Shown here piece by piece: positions 1-7,469 of a stretch of 19,581 nt of DNA. The notes beneath the pieces were generated by a model that ran no database searches, was not told the DNA's origin, and saw only the letters and a program-made list of their open reading frames with translations. Source of the stretch: Acetobacteraceae bacterium (GTDB lineage: Bacteria > Pseudomonadota > Alphaproteobacteria > Acetobacterales > Acetobacteraceae). Position numbers and translations under genes: made by a program. Position 1 is the stretch's first letter; every line of letters starts with the position of its first letter. Location: the NCBI GenBank assembly GCA_027323595.1, contig DAHWBL010000210.1:1-19581 (forward strand), given 5' to 3'.

Positions 1-387
1 GTGACCGACGTCAAGCTGGTCGCCATCGCCAAGGGGCCGGACCGCGACGCCGGGCGCGAATGGTTCCACACCGACGACGCGCCGCCCTTCCAGTTGCCGC
101 CGCGCGACCCGGTGCTGTACTACCTCCAGCGCCTGCGCGACGAGGCGCACCGCTTCGCCATCACCACCCACCGCGCCGGCCGCGCCAAGGCGCTGATCGG
201 CAGCGAGCTGGACGAGATCCCCGGCATCGGGGCGGCGCGAAAGCGTGCGCTGCTCAATCATTTCGGCAGCGCACGAGGAGTGAAGCAGGCCGGCCTCGCC
301 GACTTGCAAGCCGCCCCCGGCATCAACCGCGCCACCGCGCGCGCCATCTACGGTTTTTTCAATCCCGGCGTGCGGCTGGAGGACTGA
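1..387 (+). CDS. uvrC: UvrABC excinuclease subunit C, C-terminal fragment (5' end outside window)
   Basis: This is the last 128 residues of UvrC, the nuclease subunit of nucleotide excision repair, which makes both incisions around a lesion marked by UvrA/UvrB. The reading frame is open from base 1, so the gene starts upstream; the GTG at base 1 is a coincidence and not a start. Residues about 1-55 match the end of the RNase H-like 3'-endonuclease domain (conserved stretch LRDEAHRFAITTHR). Residues about 68-125 form the tandem helix-hairpin-helix DNA-binding domain, with the two hairpins IPGIGAARKRALLNHFG and APGINRATARAIYGFF. It ends at TGA 385-387, and no clear terminator follows. The identification rests on these motifs and the family's characteristic C-terminus. 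Confidence 0.96.
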   Translation: MTDVKLVAIAKGPDRDAGREWFHTDDAPPFQLPPRDPVLYYLQRLRDEAHRFAITTHRAGRAKALIGSELDEIPGIGAARKRALLNHFGSARGVKQAGLADLQAAPGINRATARAIYGFFNPGVRLED

Positions 388-476
388 GCGGCAAGCAGGT
401 GCCGTGGTTGCAAATCTTATCCCCCGGTTACACGCAGCCGTTATAGGGTCGATCGTCAACCAATGGAGTATGCGCC

Positions 477-752
477 ATGCGCAAGCTGTCTCTCGCGCCC
501 GCCTTCGCGGTCCTTCTCGCCGCCGCCCCGCTCGCCGCGCTGGCCCAACCAGCCGCGGCGCCAGCCACGTCGAGCACCCCCGCCACGGCGAGCGAAACCA
601 TGACGCGCGACCAGTTCCTCGCCCGCGCCACCGACCGCGCCGGCAGGATGTTCGACGCGATCGACGTGAACCACACCGGCAGCGTCACCCGCGAACAGGT
701 GCGCGCCTACATGCACGCCCATCACGGCCAGCGCATGCAGCCACCGCAATAA
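477..752 (+). CDS. Small secreted EF-hand-like protein
   Basis: A 91-residue protein with a typical Sec signal peptide (MRKLS, then a hydrophobic Ala/Leu core, with likely cleavage after ALA at residue 23), so it is probably periplasmic or secreted. The mature part starts with an Ala/Pro/Thr linker. It then has one EF-hand-like helix-loop-helix, with the loop at residues 63-74 (DVNHTGSVTREQ). Loop positions 1 (Asp63), 3 (Asn65) and 6 (Gly68) fit the calcium-binding consensus. Position 5 is Thr rather than Asp, and position 12 is Gln where a bidentate Glu is expected, so calcium binding may be weak or lost. The start is supported by GGAG nine bases upstream. It converges on der with only 21 bases between the two stop codons. 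Similar short EF-hand proteins are common in Acetobacteraceae; no specific function is known. Confidence 0.8.
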   Translation: MRKLSLAPAFAVLLAAAPLAALAQPAAAPATSSTPATASETMTRDQFLARATDRAGRMFDAIDVNHTGSVTREQVRAYMHAHHGQRMQPPQ

Positions 753-773
753 CGCAATAACCGCCCAGGCCGG

Positions 774-2111
774 TCAGTCCCGATCCGCGTAGGGATTGAC
801 CGTGCCGCGCATCTGCAACCGGATCGGCACGCCGGGCAGCTTGAAGGTCTCGCGCAGCCCGTTCACCAGATAGCGCTGGTAATCCTCGGGCAGCAATTCG
901 GCACGGGTGCCGAACAAAATGAACGTCGGCGGCCGCGCCTTCGCCTGCGTCATGTAGCGCAGCTTCAGCCGCCGCCCCTGCACCAGCGGTGGCGGATGGC
1001 GTTCGAGCATCTGCTCGAACCACCGATTGAGTGCCGCGGTCGGCAGCCGCGTGTTCCACACCACCGACGCCGCGCGCACCATCGGCAGCAGCTTGTCGAT
1101 GCCCGCGCCGGTCAGCGCGGAAAAGGTCAGCACCGGCAACCCCTTCATCTGCGCCATCGAGGTTTCCAGCCGGTCGGTGATCGCCCGGCGGGTGGCGTCG
1201 CGGTCGCCCACCGCATCCCATTTGTTGAGCGCCAGCACACAGGCGCGGCCCTCGCGCTCGATCAGCCGGGCGATGTGCAGATCCTGGTCGTGCAGCCCCA
1301 ACGTCGCATCCACCGTCAGCACCACCACCTCGGCCATCTTCAGCGCCTCGATGCTGGAGGAGGTGGAGATTTTCTCCAGCCCCTCCTCCACCTTGGCGCG
1401 CCGACGCAGCCCGGCGGTGTCGATCAGCTCGATCTCGCCCTGCGCGTCATGGATGCGCACCGCGATGGCGTCGCGGGTGAGGCCGGGTTCGGGGCCGGTG
1501 ATCATCCGCTCGGCGCCGAGCAGGCGGTTGAGCAGGGTGGATTTGCCGGCATTGGGACGCCCGACGATGGCCAGCTTCAGCGGCCGGTCGCCATCCGGCT
1601 CCTCGGTCTCGGACTCGGGCGGCAGCCGCTCGACGATCTCGCTCATCAGGTCGGAGACACCCTCGCCATGCTCGGCCGACACCAGCACCGGGTCGCCGAG
1701 CCCCAGCTCATAGGCCTCCAGCGCCGCGTGCCCCGCCGCCCTTCCCTCCGCCTTGTTGGCCACCAGCAGCACCATCCGCCCCGACCGGCGCAGGAAATTG
1801 GCGAACGCCCGGTCGGTCGGCGTCAGCCCCTCGCGCGCGTCGATCACGAACAGCACCAGATCGGCATCGACGAACGCCGCCTCCGCCGAGGCGCGCATCC
1901 GCCCCGCGATCGAGCTCGGCGGCGCCTCCTCCAGCCCGGCGGTGTCGATCATCATCACCCGCCGCCCGCGCAGCAGCGCCTCGGCCTCGCGCCGGTCGCG
2001 CGTCACCCCCGGCGTGTCGGCGACGATCGCCAGCCGCCGCCCGACCAGCCGGTTGAACAGGGTGGATTTGCCGACGTTCGGGCGGCCGGCGATGGCAACG
2101 ACCGCTGGCAC
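774..2111 (-). CDS. der: Ribosome assembly GTPase Der (EngA)
   Basis: Der is an essential GTPase with two tandem G domains that acts in maturation of the 50S ribosomal subunit. This 445-residue protein has G domain 1 with P-loop GRPNVGKS (9-16), DTAG (56-59) and NKAE (119-122). G domain 2 has GRPNAGKS (184-191), DTAG (231-234) and NKWD (296-299). A KH-like C-terminal domain occupies about 353-445 and contains the conserved KLRYMTQAKARPPTFILF region. The length is normal for the family. The frame stays open 280 codons further upstream, inside bamB, but homology begins at PAVVAIAGRPNVGKS. I therefore place the start at the GTG at 2111, five bases after the bamB stop and preceded by a GGAG in the end of bamB. 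Translation is probably coupled to bamB. Confidence 0.96.
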   Translation of the reverse strand: MPAVVAIAGRPNVGKSTLFNRLVGRRLAIVADTPGVTRDRREAEALLRGRRVMMIDTAGLEEAPPSSIAGRMRASAEAAFVDADLVLFVIDAREGLTPTDRAFANFLRRSGRMVLLVANKAEGRAAGHAALEAYELGLGDPVLVSAEHGEGVSDLMSEIVERLPPESETEEPDGDRPLKLAIVGRPNAGKSTLLNRLLGAERMITGPEPGLTRDAIAVRIHDAQGEIELIDTAGLRRRAKVEEGLEKISTSSSIEALKMAEVVVLTVDATLGLHDQDLHIARLIEREGRACVLALNKWDAVGDRDATRRAITDRLETSMAQMKGLPVLTFSALTGAGIDKLLPMVRAASVVWNTRLPTAALNRWFEQMLERHPPPLVQGRRLKLRYMTQAKARPPTFILFGTRAELLPEDYQRYLVNGLRETFKLPGVPIRLQMRGTVNPYADRD

Positions 2112-2116
2112 CCGCC

Positions 2117-3484
2117 TCAGCTCCAGGCCGCGAGCGTGCCGTCGGCGGTCAGCGTGAACAGCAGCCCCGCCGCCGCCACCGGCGACACCGTCGCCGGCCC
2201 GGCCAGCTCGGTCTGCGCGAGCAGGCTGCCATCCACCGGATTGACCGACTGGAGCTGCTTGGTGGTGGACACGAACACCAGCCGCCCGCTGGCCAGCAAC
2301 GGCCCGACCCAGAAGATCGCCCCGCGCGAGCGCTCCGGCTTTTCGTAGCGCGGCAGCGTGCGCTGCCAGCGCGTCGCGCCGGTGTCGGCGGCCAGTGCCA
2401 TCGCCACCTGGTCGTTGGTCACCAGAAACAGCGTGTCGCCGATCAGCAGCGGCGTCTGCCCGCCGCCGAAGGCGCGCGTCCACAGCCGCCGGCCGGTGTT
2501 GCGATCGATGCACACGGTGATGTTGGCGACCGAGGTGGCATAGACCCGCCCGCCATCCACCACCGGCATGCCGCGCACGGTGGAAAAATCGGTGGCCGCG
2601 ACCCGCCCGCTGCCCGCCGCCAGCGAATCCGACCACGCCACCGCGCCGGTATCGGCATGCACGCCCGACAGCTCGCCGCTGCCGAAGCCGGCGATCACCA
2701 GCCCGTCCGCCACCGCCGGGCTCGCCTCGGACAGCACCCGCGACAGCGAATCCTTCGCCTGATACGACCAGATCTCGGCGCCATCGTTCACCGAGGCCGC
2801 AACCAGCCGGCTGTCGATGGTGGTATAGTAAAGCCGGTCGCCCTCGCGGATCGGCGCCGAGCGGCCCGGCGTCGCGGTCGGCACCCGCCATTTGATCGCG
2901 CCGCTCGCCGCATCGAGCGCCATCAGCTCGGCGCGCCCGGTGGTGGCCCACACAGTGGCGCCGTCGGTGCTCATGCCGCCGCCGATATTGGTGCTGCGGT
3001 CATGCGCGGGCCTGGTGTCGGTGCGCCAGACGCGGCCGCCCGAACCGAGGCTCCAGGCGGTGACCTGCGCGTCGGAATCCATCGCGAACACGCGCTGCCC
3101 GGCGATCAGCGGCTGCGCGGTCATCGCCGCGCGATAGCCGGCGCCATCGCCGATGTCGGAGCGCCACACCCGCGACATGTTGGCGCCACCCACCAGATGC
3201 CCGGGCAGATGCCGCGCGGTGCGCTCGGGCATCAGCCAGTCCGCGTTGGTCTCCGCCGGCGGCAGCACCACCGGCCGGCTGTCCTTCTCCTGCCCCGCAC
3301 CCTGCCCGGGGCCGCTGTCGGTCAGGATGTTCTCGCGCGTGCCCTCCAGCGGCGGCTTGTTCGCGGTGAACAGGTCGTCGAAGAAATCGCCCGAGGTGAT
3401 GCTGTCGATGGTCTCGCACCCGGCCAGCAGCAGCGGTCCGAACAGCGCGGCGCGGCGGCCGAGGCGAAAAACAGGACGGGTCAT
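2117..3484 (-). CDS. bamB: Outer membrane assembly lipoprotein BamB (PQQ-type beta-propeller)
   Basis: BamB is the beta-propeller lipoprotein of the BAM complex, which inserts beta-barrel proteins into the outer membrane. The 455-residue protein begins with a charged n-region, a hydrophobic stretch and a lipobox LLAGC with the lipidated cysteine at residue 23. The rest contains repeated PQQ/propeller blade motifs, such as repeated variants of A.DA.TG...W (LDAASGAIKWRVPT, VHADTGAVAWSDSL, IDRNTGRRLWTRAF, LAADTGATRWQRTL). Its ATG overlaps the upstream yfgM-like stop as ATGA, and der follows five bases after its stop. The bamB-der neighbourhood is widely conserved in proteobacteria and supports the call. 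The mature N-terminal segment before the first blade (about 25-75) is low complexity and may be a linker. Confidence 0.92.
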   Translation of the reverse strand: MTRPVFRLGRRAALFGPLLLAGCETIDSITSGDFFDDLFTANKPPLEGTRENILTDSGPGQGAGQEKDSRPVVLPPAETNADWLMPERTARHLPGHLVGGANMSRVWRSDIGDGAGYRAAMTAQPLIAGQRVFAMDSDAQVTAWSLGSGGRVWRTDTRPAHDRSTNIGGGMSTDGATVWATTGRAELMALDAASGAIKWRVPTATPGRSAPIREGDRLYYTTIDSRLVAASVNDGAEIWSYQAKDSLSRVLSEASPAVADGLVIAGFGSGELSGVHADTGAVAWSDSLAAGSGRVAATDFSTVRGMPVVDGGRVYATSVANITVCIDRNTGRRLWTRAFGGGQTPLLIGDTLFLVTNDQVAMALAADTGATRWQRTLPRYEKPERSRGAIFWVGPLLASGRLVFVSTTKQLQSVNPVDGSLLAQTELAGPATVSPVAAAGLLFTLTADGTLAAWS

Positions 3485-4128
3485 GCATCAAGCCTTTGCA
3501 GCAGCGCGGTGGCGCGGCCGCGCACCGGATCGGGCGCGGTGGTGTCGGAGGTGATCGCACGCAGGCTGTCGCGGGCGCGGTCCAGATTGCCGGCGCGGAT
3601 GTCCAGCAGCGCGGATTGTTCCAGCGCCAGGCTGCGCAGCGGGTTGGTCGGCGCGGTCAACGGCCCCACCTTGTTGCGCAGCGCCGCCGGATCGGCGTCC
3701 GCCGGCGCGTGCGACACCGCGGCGAGCGTGGCGGTGTCGCGCAGCAGTTGGTCCGCGCCCGGATCGGCCGCCACCTGGTCCCACAGCGCCTGCGCGCCGG
3801 CATGGTCGCCGGCGGCGTCCTTGAGCCCGGCCTCGTCGATGCGCGCCAGCGCGCGATAGCCGGGCCCCGCCTGCGCGGCGAGTCGGGCGAAACCGGCGAT
3901 CGCCTGGTCCCGCCTGGCGGGGTCGGCGGCGTCGCGCTGGGCGGCCAGAAACAGCGTCGCCTCGGCCTCGCGGCCGGCCTTGAGATGGGCGCGCCACGCC
4001 TCCCAGCCGCCGACCGCGGCGATGATCAGCACCGCGCCGGCGATGCCGACCCAGCCATAGCGGCGCAGCAGCGCCCGCGCCTGGTCGGCGCGGAGGTCCT
4101 GTTCGACCTCATCGAAAATATCGGGCAC
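3481..4128 (-). CDS. Membrane-anchored tetratricopeptide protein, YfgM-like
   Basis: A 215-residue protein of the YfgM/TPR_21 type, predicted to be a single-pass inner-membrane protein with a periplasmic helical-repeat domain. In E. coli, YfgM is an ancillary partner of SecYEG and periplasmic chaperones. The N-terminus (MPDIFDEVEQDLRADQARAL) is typical of alphaproteobacterial members. It is followed by one transmembrane helix at about residues 25-45 and then TPR-like helices (LDIRAGNLDRARDSL near the end). I chose the GTG at 4128 over an in-frame ATG at 4224 for three reasons: family homology starts there, AGGA sits just upstream, and the longer form would have to be translated through the best promoter candidate (4196-4224). 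It is the first gene of the operon with bamB and der, in the same order as in many proteobacteria. Confidence 0.85.
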   Translation of the reverse strand: MPDIFDEVEQDLRADQARALLRRYGWVGIAGAVLIIAAVGGWEAWRAHLKAGREAEATLFLAAQRDAADPARRDQAIAGFARLAAQAGPGYRALARIDEAGLKDAAGDHAGAQALWDQVAADPGADQLLRDTATLAAVSHAPADADPAALRNKVGPLTAPTNPLRSLALEQSALLDIRAGNLDRARDSLRAITSDTTAPDPVRGRATALLQRLDA

Positions 4129-4195
4129 GTGGTCCTCATGCTGAACTGGGCGTCGCGGCCGGGGCATCGCGGCCGGCCGGACGCGAACGGGGCGG

Positions 4196-4224
4196 ACCAT
4201 AGCCGGGCGGACAGTGAGGGGCAA
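4196..4224 (-). promoter_or_regulatory. Candidate sigma70-type promoter of yfgM-bamB-der
   Basis: On the minus strand, TTGCCC (4224-4219) is separated by exactly 17 bases from TATGGT (4201-4196). This gives a good -35/-10 pair, with transcription expected to begin near 4189, about 60 bases before the GTG start at 4128. It is a prediction by eye from consensus and spacing. Confidence 0.45.
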
Positions 4225-4282
4225 TGAAGCCGCCGCGCGGGCGTTATGCCGGGCTTAACCCGCACCGGCGATGCTCCCGCCC

Positions 4283-4663
4283 ATGCGCCATCTTCTGCCC
4301 GGGCTGTTGCTGCTGCTGGCCGGCTGTGACGGCCTTGCCGCCAATGCCGGCTATCTGCTGTCGGCCGACATGGCCTCCATCATGATCATCGGCCGCGGCG
4401 CGCCGGACGTCGTGGTCTCCGCGCTCTCCGGGCGGGACTGCAACGTCGTCAATCTGGACAACCGCCTCGCCTATTGCCGGCCGCGCGAACAGCCACCAAC
4501 ACCGCAGCCGGTCTGCGTGCCCACGCTGGGCATCGCCGACTGCTTCGCCAACACCCCACCCGGCCAGCGGGGCCTCGCCGACCATGACAGGCTCTCCGCC
4601 GAGCAGGCCAAAAACCTCGATGCCGGCTGGCTGGAGCGCCAGATCGGCACGTCTGTTCAATAA
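4283..4663 (+). CDS. Small cysteine-rich lipoprotein, conserved hypothetical
   Basis: A 126-residue predicted lipoprotein: MRHLLPGLLLLLAGC has a short signal sequence and a lipobox LAGC with the acylated cysteine at residue 15. The mature protein keeps four further cysteines, in the segments GRDCNVVNLDNRLAYC and VCVPTLGIADCF, which suggests two disulfide bonds in the periplasm. I recognise this pattern from uncharacterised alphaproteobacterial proteins (GxDCxxVxLxxxxxYC followed by CxxxLGxxDC). I know of no assigned function. An in-frame ATG four codons earlier (4271) is possible, but the later start gives the more typical lipoprotein signal. It is divergent from the yfgM operon and convergent with the OmpA-family gene across a strong hairpin. 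Confidence 0.8.
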   Translation: MRHLLPGLLLLLAGCDGLAANAGYLLSADMASIMIIGRGAPDVVVSALSGRDCNVVNLDNRLAYCRPREQPPTPQPVCVPTLGIADCFANTPPGQRGLADHDRLSAEQAKNLDAGWLERQIGTSVQ

Positions 4664-4678
4664 CGCCGGGGTTCAGTA

Positions 4679-4706
4679 GCGCCGGCCGGCACAGGCCGGC
4701 CGGCGC
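4679..4706. terminator. Perfect 12-bp GC hairpin between convergent genes
   Basis: GCGCCGGCCGGC (4679-4690) and its exact complement (4695-4706) flank the four-base loop ACAG. It lies between the stop of the lipoprotein gene (4663) and the stop of the minus-strand OmpA gene (4718), so it could end transcription from both sides. Neither side has a T-run, so it may instead act as a transcript-stabilising 3' structure. Confidence 0.6.
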
Positions 4707-4717
4707 CATCCGATGGC

Positions 4718-5800
4718 CTACTGGAACACGATCTCGACGCGCCGGTTCTGCGGCTCGCGCACACCCTCGGCGGTCTTCACCAGCGGATTGCTCTCACCAA
4801 AGCCCTGGATGCCGATCTCGCTGGCCGGAACCCCGTCCTTCACCAGCTCGGCGGCCACCGCCTTGGCGCGGCGGACCGACAGAGCCTGGTTATAGGCCGC
4901 GGTGCCCGACAGATCGGTGTAGCCGTTCACCGCGATCTTGGTCACCGCCACCTTGTGGCTGTTGGCGGCGGCATCGGCGACGATCTCACGCGCCCGCGCG
5001 GTCAGGTCGGCGCGATCCCAGTCGAAAAACACCAGGTAGTTGCGGCTCAGCGCGGCCGGCGGCGGCGCCATCGGCGCGGCCGAGGCCATCACCACGCCGG
5101 GATGGTTGAAGGCGTAGCGCAGCCCGAGCAGGAACGACCAGTTGAAGTCGTTGTTGAACAGCGCCGAGGCCCCACCCACGGCCGGGCCCGAATAGGCCAC
5201 ACCCTGGTAGTTGCGGTTGCCGTCGGTGCCCATGAAGCGCGCCTCGCCGGTCACCGACAGGCCAGGAACCGACGCGACCGGATAGGCAACACCGGCGATC
5301 GCCTGATAGGCGAAGGCGCCGCGCGTGTTGTTGAAATAGCCGGTGCCGCCGCCACTGGTGAGGTTGGTGCCGCTGAGCTGGTTCCAGCTATAGCCCGCGC
5401 CCGCGCCGATATAGGGCGTGACCACCCAATGCACCGGCAGATCATACAGCACGTTGGCCATCGCGCCGTATTTCTGCTCGCCGCCATGCGGGCTGATCAC
5501 CCCGCCGGCGTTGGAGCCGAACTGGTTGGTGCGCCAGTCCCCCTCGATCTCCACCCGGATGCCGTTGCCCAGGCCATAGCCCAGCGCGCCGACCCCGACG
5601 AGACCAAGATCATTGCCAAACGAGCCGCTGCTGGTGGTGCTGCCACCGCCATAGCTCTGGGTGAAGGATTTGACGTGCGAATCGGTCATCAGATTCATGC
5701 CGAAGCCGCCCGACACATAGGGGCCACTCACCGGCTGGGCATGAAGCGCCACCGGCAGCGACAGGATCGTCGCGGCGAGCAGAACATTGCGAAATTGCAT
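4718..5800 (-). CDS. OmpA-family outer membrane protein with peptidoglycan-binding domain
   Basis: A 360-residue outer membrane protein. A signal peptide (1-21, cleavage after LHA) precedes an eight-strand-type beta-barrel of about 215 residues, rich in Gly and aromatic alternation (for example VRVEIEGDW-like strands, VVTPYIGAGAGYSW, FLLGLRYAF). A short Ala/Pro hinge follows (about 238-250), then a C-terminal OmpA-like domain (255-360). The peptidoglycan-binding signature is intact: GYTD with Asp296, then ALSVRRAKAVAAEL with Arg310/311, GFGESNPL and NRRVEIVF. It probably tethers the outer membrane to the cell wall. The start has a strong AGGAG six to seven bases upstream. The barrel resembles Acetobacteraceae OmpA-like surface antigens. 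Expression is probably high and leader-controlled, given the long structured upstream region. Confidence 0.9.
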   Translation of the reverse strand: MQFRNVLLAATILSLPVALHAQPVSGPYVSGGFGMNLMTDSHVKSFTQSYGGGSTTSSGSFGNDLGLVGVGALGYGLGNGIRVEIEGDWRTNQFGSNAGGVISPHGGEQKYGAMANVLYDLPVHWVVTPYIGAGAGYSWNQLSGTNLTSGGGTGYFNNTRGAFAYQAIAGVAYPVASVPGLSVTGEARFMGTDGNRNYQGVAYSGPAVGGASALFNNDFNWSFLLGLRYAFNHPGVVMASAAPMAPPPAALSRNYLVFFDWDRADLTARAREIVADAAANSHKVAVTKIAVNGYTDLSGTAAYNQALSVRRAKAVAAELVKDGVPASEIGIQGFGESNPLVKTAEGVREPQNRRVEIVFQ

Positions 5801-6036
5801 GGACTTTCTCCTGATTGGTAACGGCGCGCGTGATGCACCAGTTGCCGATGCTGCTGGTCATCATCGCGTGAGCAGCAGATGGAACATCGTCTCGCGAAAG
5901 GCGAGATGAAACTGCGAAATCAAAGGCCTGCTATCAAAGATTTGAAATGCATGTGCCTGTTCGGACACAGGTATTTGCCGCAATCACCACCCTGGTCGCG
6001 CGCCACGATTGCAATTCACAAGTTTGTGCCTGCGAC
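5801..6036 (-). promoter_or_regulatory. Non-coding upstream region of the OmpA-family gene with hairpins and repeats
   Basis: This 236-base gap is more AT-rich than its surroundings, and I see no credible gene in it. It contains an inverted repeat TGCTGCT (5849-5855)/AGCAGCA (5871-5877), a CTCGC/GCGAG hairpin (5891-5895/5901-5905), and two direct copies of ATCAAAG 14 bases apart (5919-5925, 5933-5939). It also has a TGTGCCTG...CACAGG unit (5952-5971) whose near copy lies at 6025-6043. The minus strand has a TTGATA, but I find no convincing -10 partner at the right distance. The hairpins would sit in the 5' leader if transcription starts near 5910-5940. Confidence 0.4.
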
Positions 6037-6369
6037 TCACAGGATCGTGGCTGAAAATGGCGGCACACCATCAGGTGTTTCGAACTCCACCACCCACAGA
6101 TCCGGATCGCGCGCGAGCTGGCGCTCGACATAGGCATCCGCGCCCGCCTGATCGACCACGCCCGGCCCGGTGCCGCGCAGCCAGGCCGGCGCGCCGTCCG
6201 CGGCGCGGGTCTGCGCCAGCACCACCAGCCCCGCACGGGTGCGCAGCACCGCCAGCACGCCACCGGCATCATCGTCGCCATGGCGAAGCACCGCGCCCAT
6301 CTGCCCCTGCGTGTTGGCGGTGCGCAGCGCCGCACTCACCCACAGCGCCGTCTTCACCCGCGCTTCCAT
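6037..6369 (-). CDS. DUF1491 family protein
   Basis: A 110-residue soluble protein of the DUF1491 family, found almost only in Alphaproteobacteria and of unknown function. Family features visible are the N-terminal RVKTALWVSAALR, the central RHGDDDAGGVLAVL and WLRGTGPG, and the conserved end DAYVERQLARDPDLWVVEFE. I chose the ATG at 6369 because homology begins at EARVKT and GGGAGG lies upstream. A longer in-frame extension to 6522 has no family resemblance. The start region is tandemly duplicated (see the repeat at 6357-6401), which creates a second out-of-frame ATG 23 bases upstream. It is divergent from the ABC importer genes and stands alone on its strand. Confidence 0.88.
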   Translation of the reverse strand: MEARVKTALWVSAALRTANTQGQMGAVLRHGDDDAGGVLAVLRTRAGLVVLAQTRAADGAPAWLRGTGPGVVDQAGADAYVERQLARDPDLWVVEFETPDGVPPFSATIL

Positions 6370-6401
6370 CGCACCCTCCCCCGCGCTTCCATCACACCCT
6401 C
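6357..6401. repeat. 23-bp tandem duplication over the DUF1491 ribosome-binding site and start
   Basis: Two adjacent copies with a 23-base period (6357-6379 and 6380-6401) differ at one base (G6371 versus A6394). Each copy contains a GAGGG ribosome-binding site and an ATG in the minus-strand direction. The upstream ATG (6392) opens a 12-codon frame, MEARGRVRWKRG, which ends at 6354 inside the DUF1491 gene. Confidence 0.8.
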
Positions 6402-6418
6402 GATCGCCCGCCGCTTCC

Positions 6419-6445
6419 TTGACGCGACAACCGCGCCACCATAGC
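6419..6445 (+). promoter_or_regulatory. Weak candidate promoter of the ABC importer operon
   Basis: TTGACG (6419-6424) matches five of six -35 bases. CATAGC at 6440-6445 is a poor -10 at 15-base spacing. It lies 30-55 bases before the ATG at 6476, so the position is right but the -10 is weak. Confidence 0.2.
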
Positions 6446-6475
6446 AGCAAAGCCCCACCGCCGGAGCCGCCCGCC

Positions 6476-7450
6476 ATGCGCCCCCTCGCCGCCCTCATCC
6501 TCGCCGCCCTGCTCGCCGCCACCCCGCTGCGCGCCCGCGCCGCCGACCCGCTCGCCTTCGGGCTGGACTGGCGCGCCGAGGCCGAATATGGCGGCTTCTA
6601 TCAGGCGCTGGCGACCGGGCTGTATCAGGCCGCCGGGCTCGACGTCAGCATCCGCCAGGGCGGGCCGCAGGTGAACCAGACCCAGTTCCTGCTCGCCGGG
6701 CGGCTGGACGCCGCGATCGCGTCCAACTCGTTCCTGGCGCTGAATTTCGCCCGCGAGGGCCTGCCGCTGCGCGCGGTGGCGGCGATGTTTCAGCGCGATC
6801 CGGCGGTGCTGATCGCCCATCCGGGCCGCGGCAACGACAATTTCGCCGCGCTGAAGGGCAAACCGATCCTGATCGGCGCCGACAGCCGCTCAAGCTGGTG
6901 GCCGTTCCTGCGCGCCCGCTTCGGCTACGACGACGCGCAGATCCGCCCCTACACCTTCAATCTCGCCCCCTTCCTCGCCAACCTCGACGCGGTGCAACAG
7001 GGCTATCTGGGCTCGGAGCCCTGGTCGATCCGCCAGGCCACCGGCACCATGCCGGTGGTGCTGCTGCTCGCCGATGCCGGCTTCACCGGCTATGGCAGCC
7101 TGGTCACCGCCGGCCCCGCGCTGCTCGCCCGCCGCCCCGGCGTGCTCACCCGCTTCCTGGCCGCCACCGCCGCCGGCTGGACCAGCTACCTGCACGCCGA
7201 CCCCACGCCGGCCAACAAGCTGATCAAACAGGAAAATCCGGAGATGACCGACGATCTGCTCAGCTATGGCCGCCAGGCGCTGATCGATCACGGCATCGTC
7301 GAATCCGGCGACGCGCTGGCCGGCGGCATCGGCGTCATGACCGACGCGCGCTGGGCCGGCTTCGTGCAGGCGGTCACCGCGCAGGGGCTCTATCCCGCCG
7401 ATCTGAACTGGCACGCCGCCTACGATCTCAGTTTCCTCCCCCGGCCTTGA
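6476..7450 (+). CDS. NitT/TauT-type ABC transporter, periplasmic substrate-binding protein (NMT1/THI5-like)
   Basis: A 324-residue binding protein with a Sec signal peptide (about 1-23, Ala/Leu core ending ARARA). The N-terminal NMT1/THI5-like motif FGLDWRAEAEYGGFYQALATGLY (28-50) is typical of importers for taurine, sulfonates, nitrate, riboflavin or the thiamine precursor HMP. Other family landmarks are LDAAIASNSFLAL, the LKGKPILIG strand and the SEPWSIRQ ligand-pocket segment. The substrate cannot be read from the sequence. The ATG at 6476 is chosen because the signal peptide starts there and GGAG is about ten bases upstream. The open frame before it (to 6170) is antisense to DUF1491. It is the first gene of a three-gene importer operon, with the ATPase starting 19 bases after its stop. 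Confidence 0.88.
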   Translation: MRPLAALILAALLAATPLRARAADPLAFGLDWRAEAEYGGFYQALATGLYQAAGLDVSIRQGGPQVNQTQFLLAGRLDAAIASNSFLALNFAREGLPLRAVAAMFQRDPAVLIAHPGRGNDNFAALKGKPILIGADSRSSWWPFLRARFGYDDAQIRPYTFNLAPFLANLDAVQQGYLGSEPWSIRQATGTMPVVLLLADAGFTGYGSLVTAGPALLARRPGVLTRFLAATAAGWTSYLHADPTPANKLIKQENPEMTDDLLSYGRQALIDHGIVESGDALAGGIGVMTDARWAGFVQAVTAQGLYPADLNWHAAYDLSFLPRP

Positions 7451-7469
7451 CCATGGCCTCACCCTGACC

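Noticed and set aside
996..2348. 450-codon plus-strand ORF opposite der
   Set aside because: Antisense to Der across both G domains; Arg/His/Gln-rich shadow translation.
2112..2951. 280-codon open extension upstream of der in the same frame
   Set aside because: It runs out of frame through bamB, lacks GTPase homology, and a GTG with an RBS sits exactly where Der homology begins.
4129..4224. Longer N-terminus of the YfgM-like protein from ATG 4224
   Set aside because: The extra 32 residues are Pro/Arg-rich, unlike the family, and their DNA contains the best promoter candidate.
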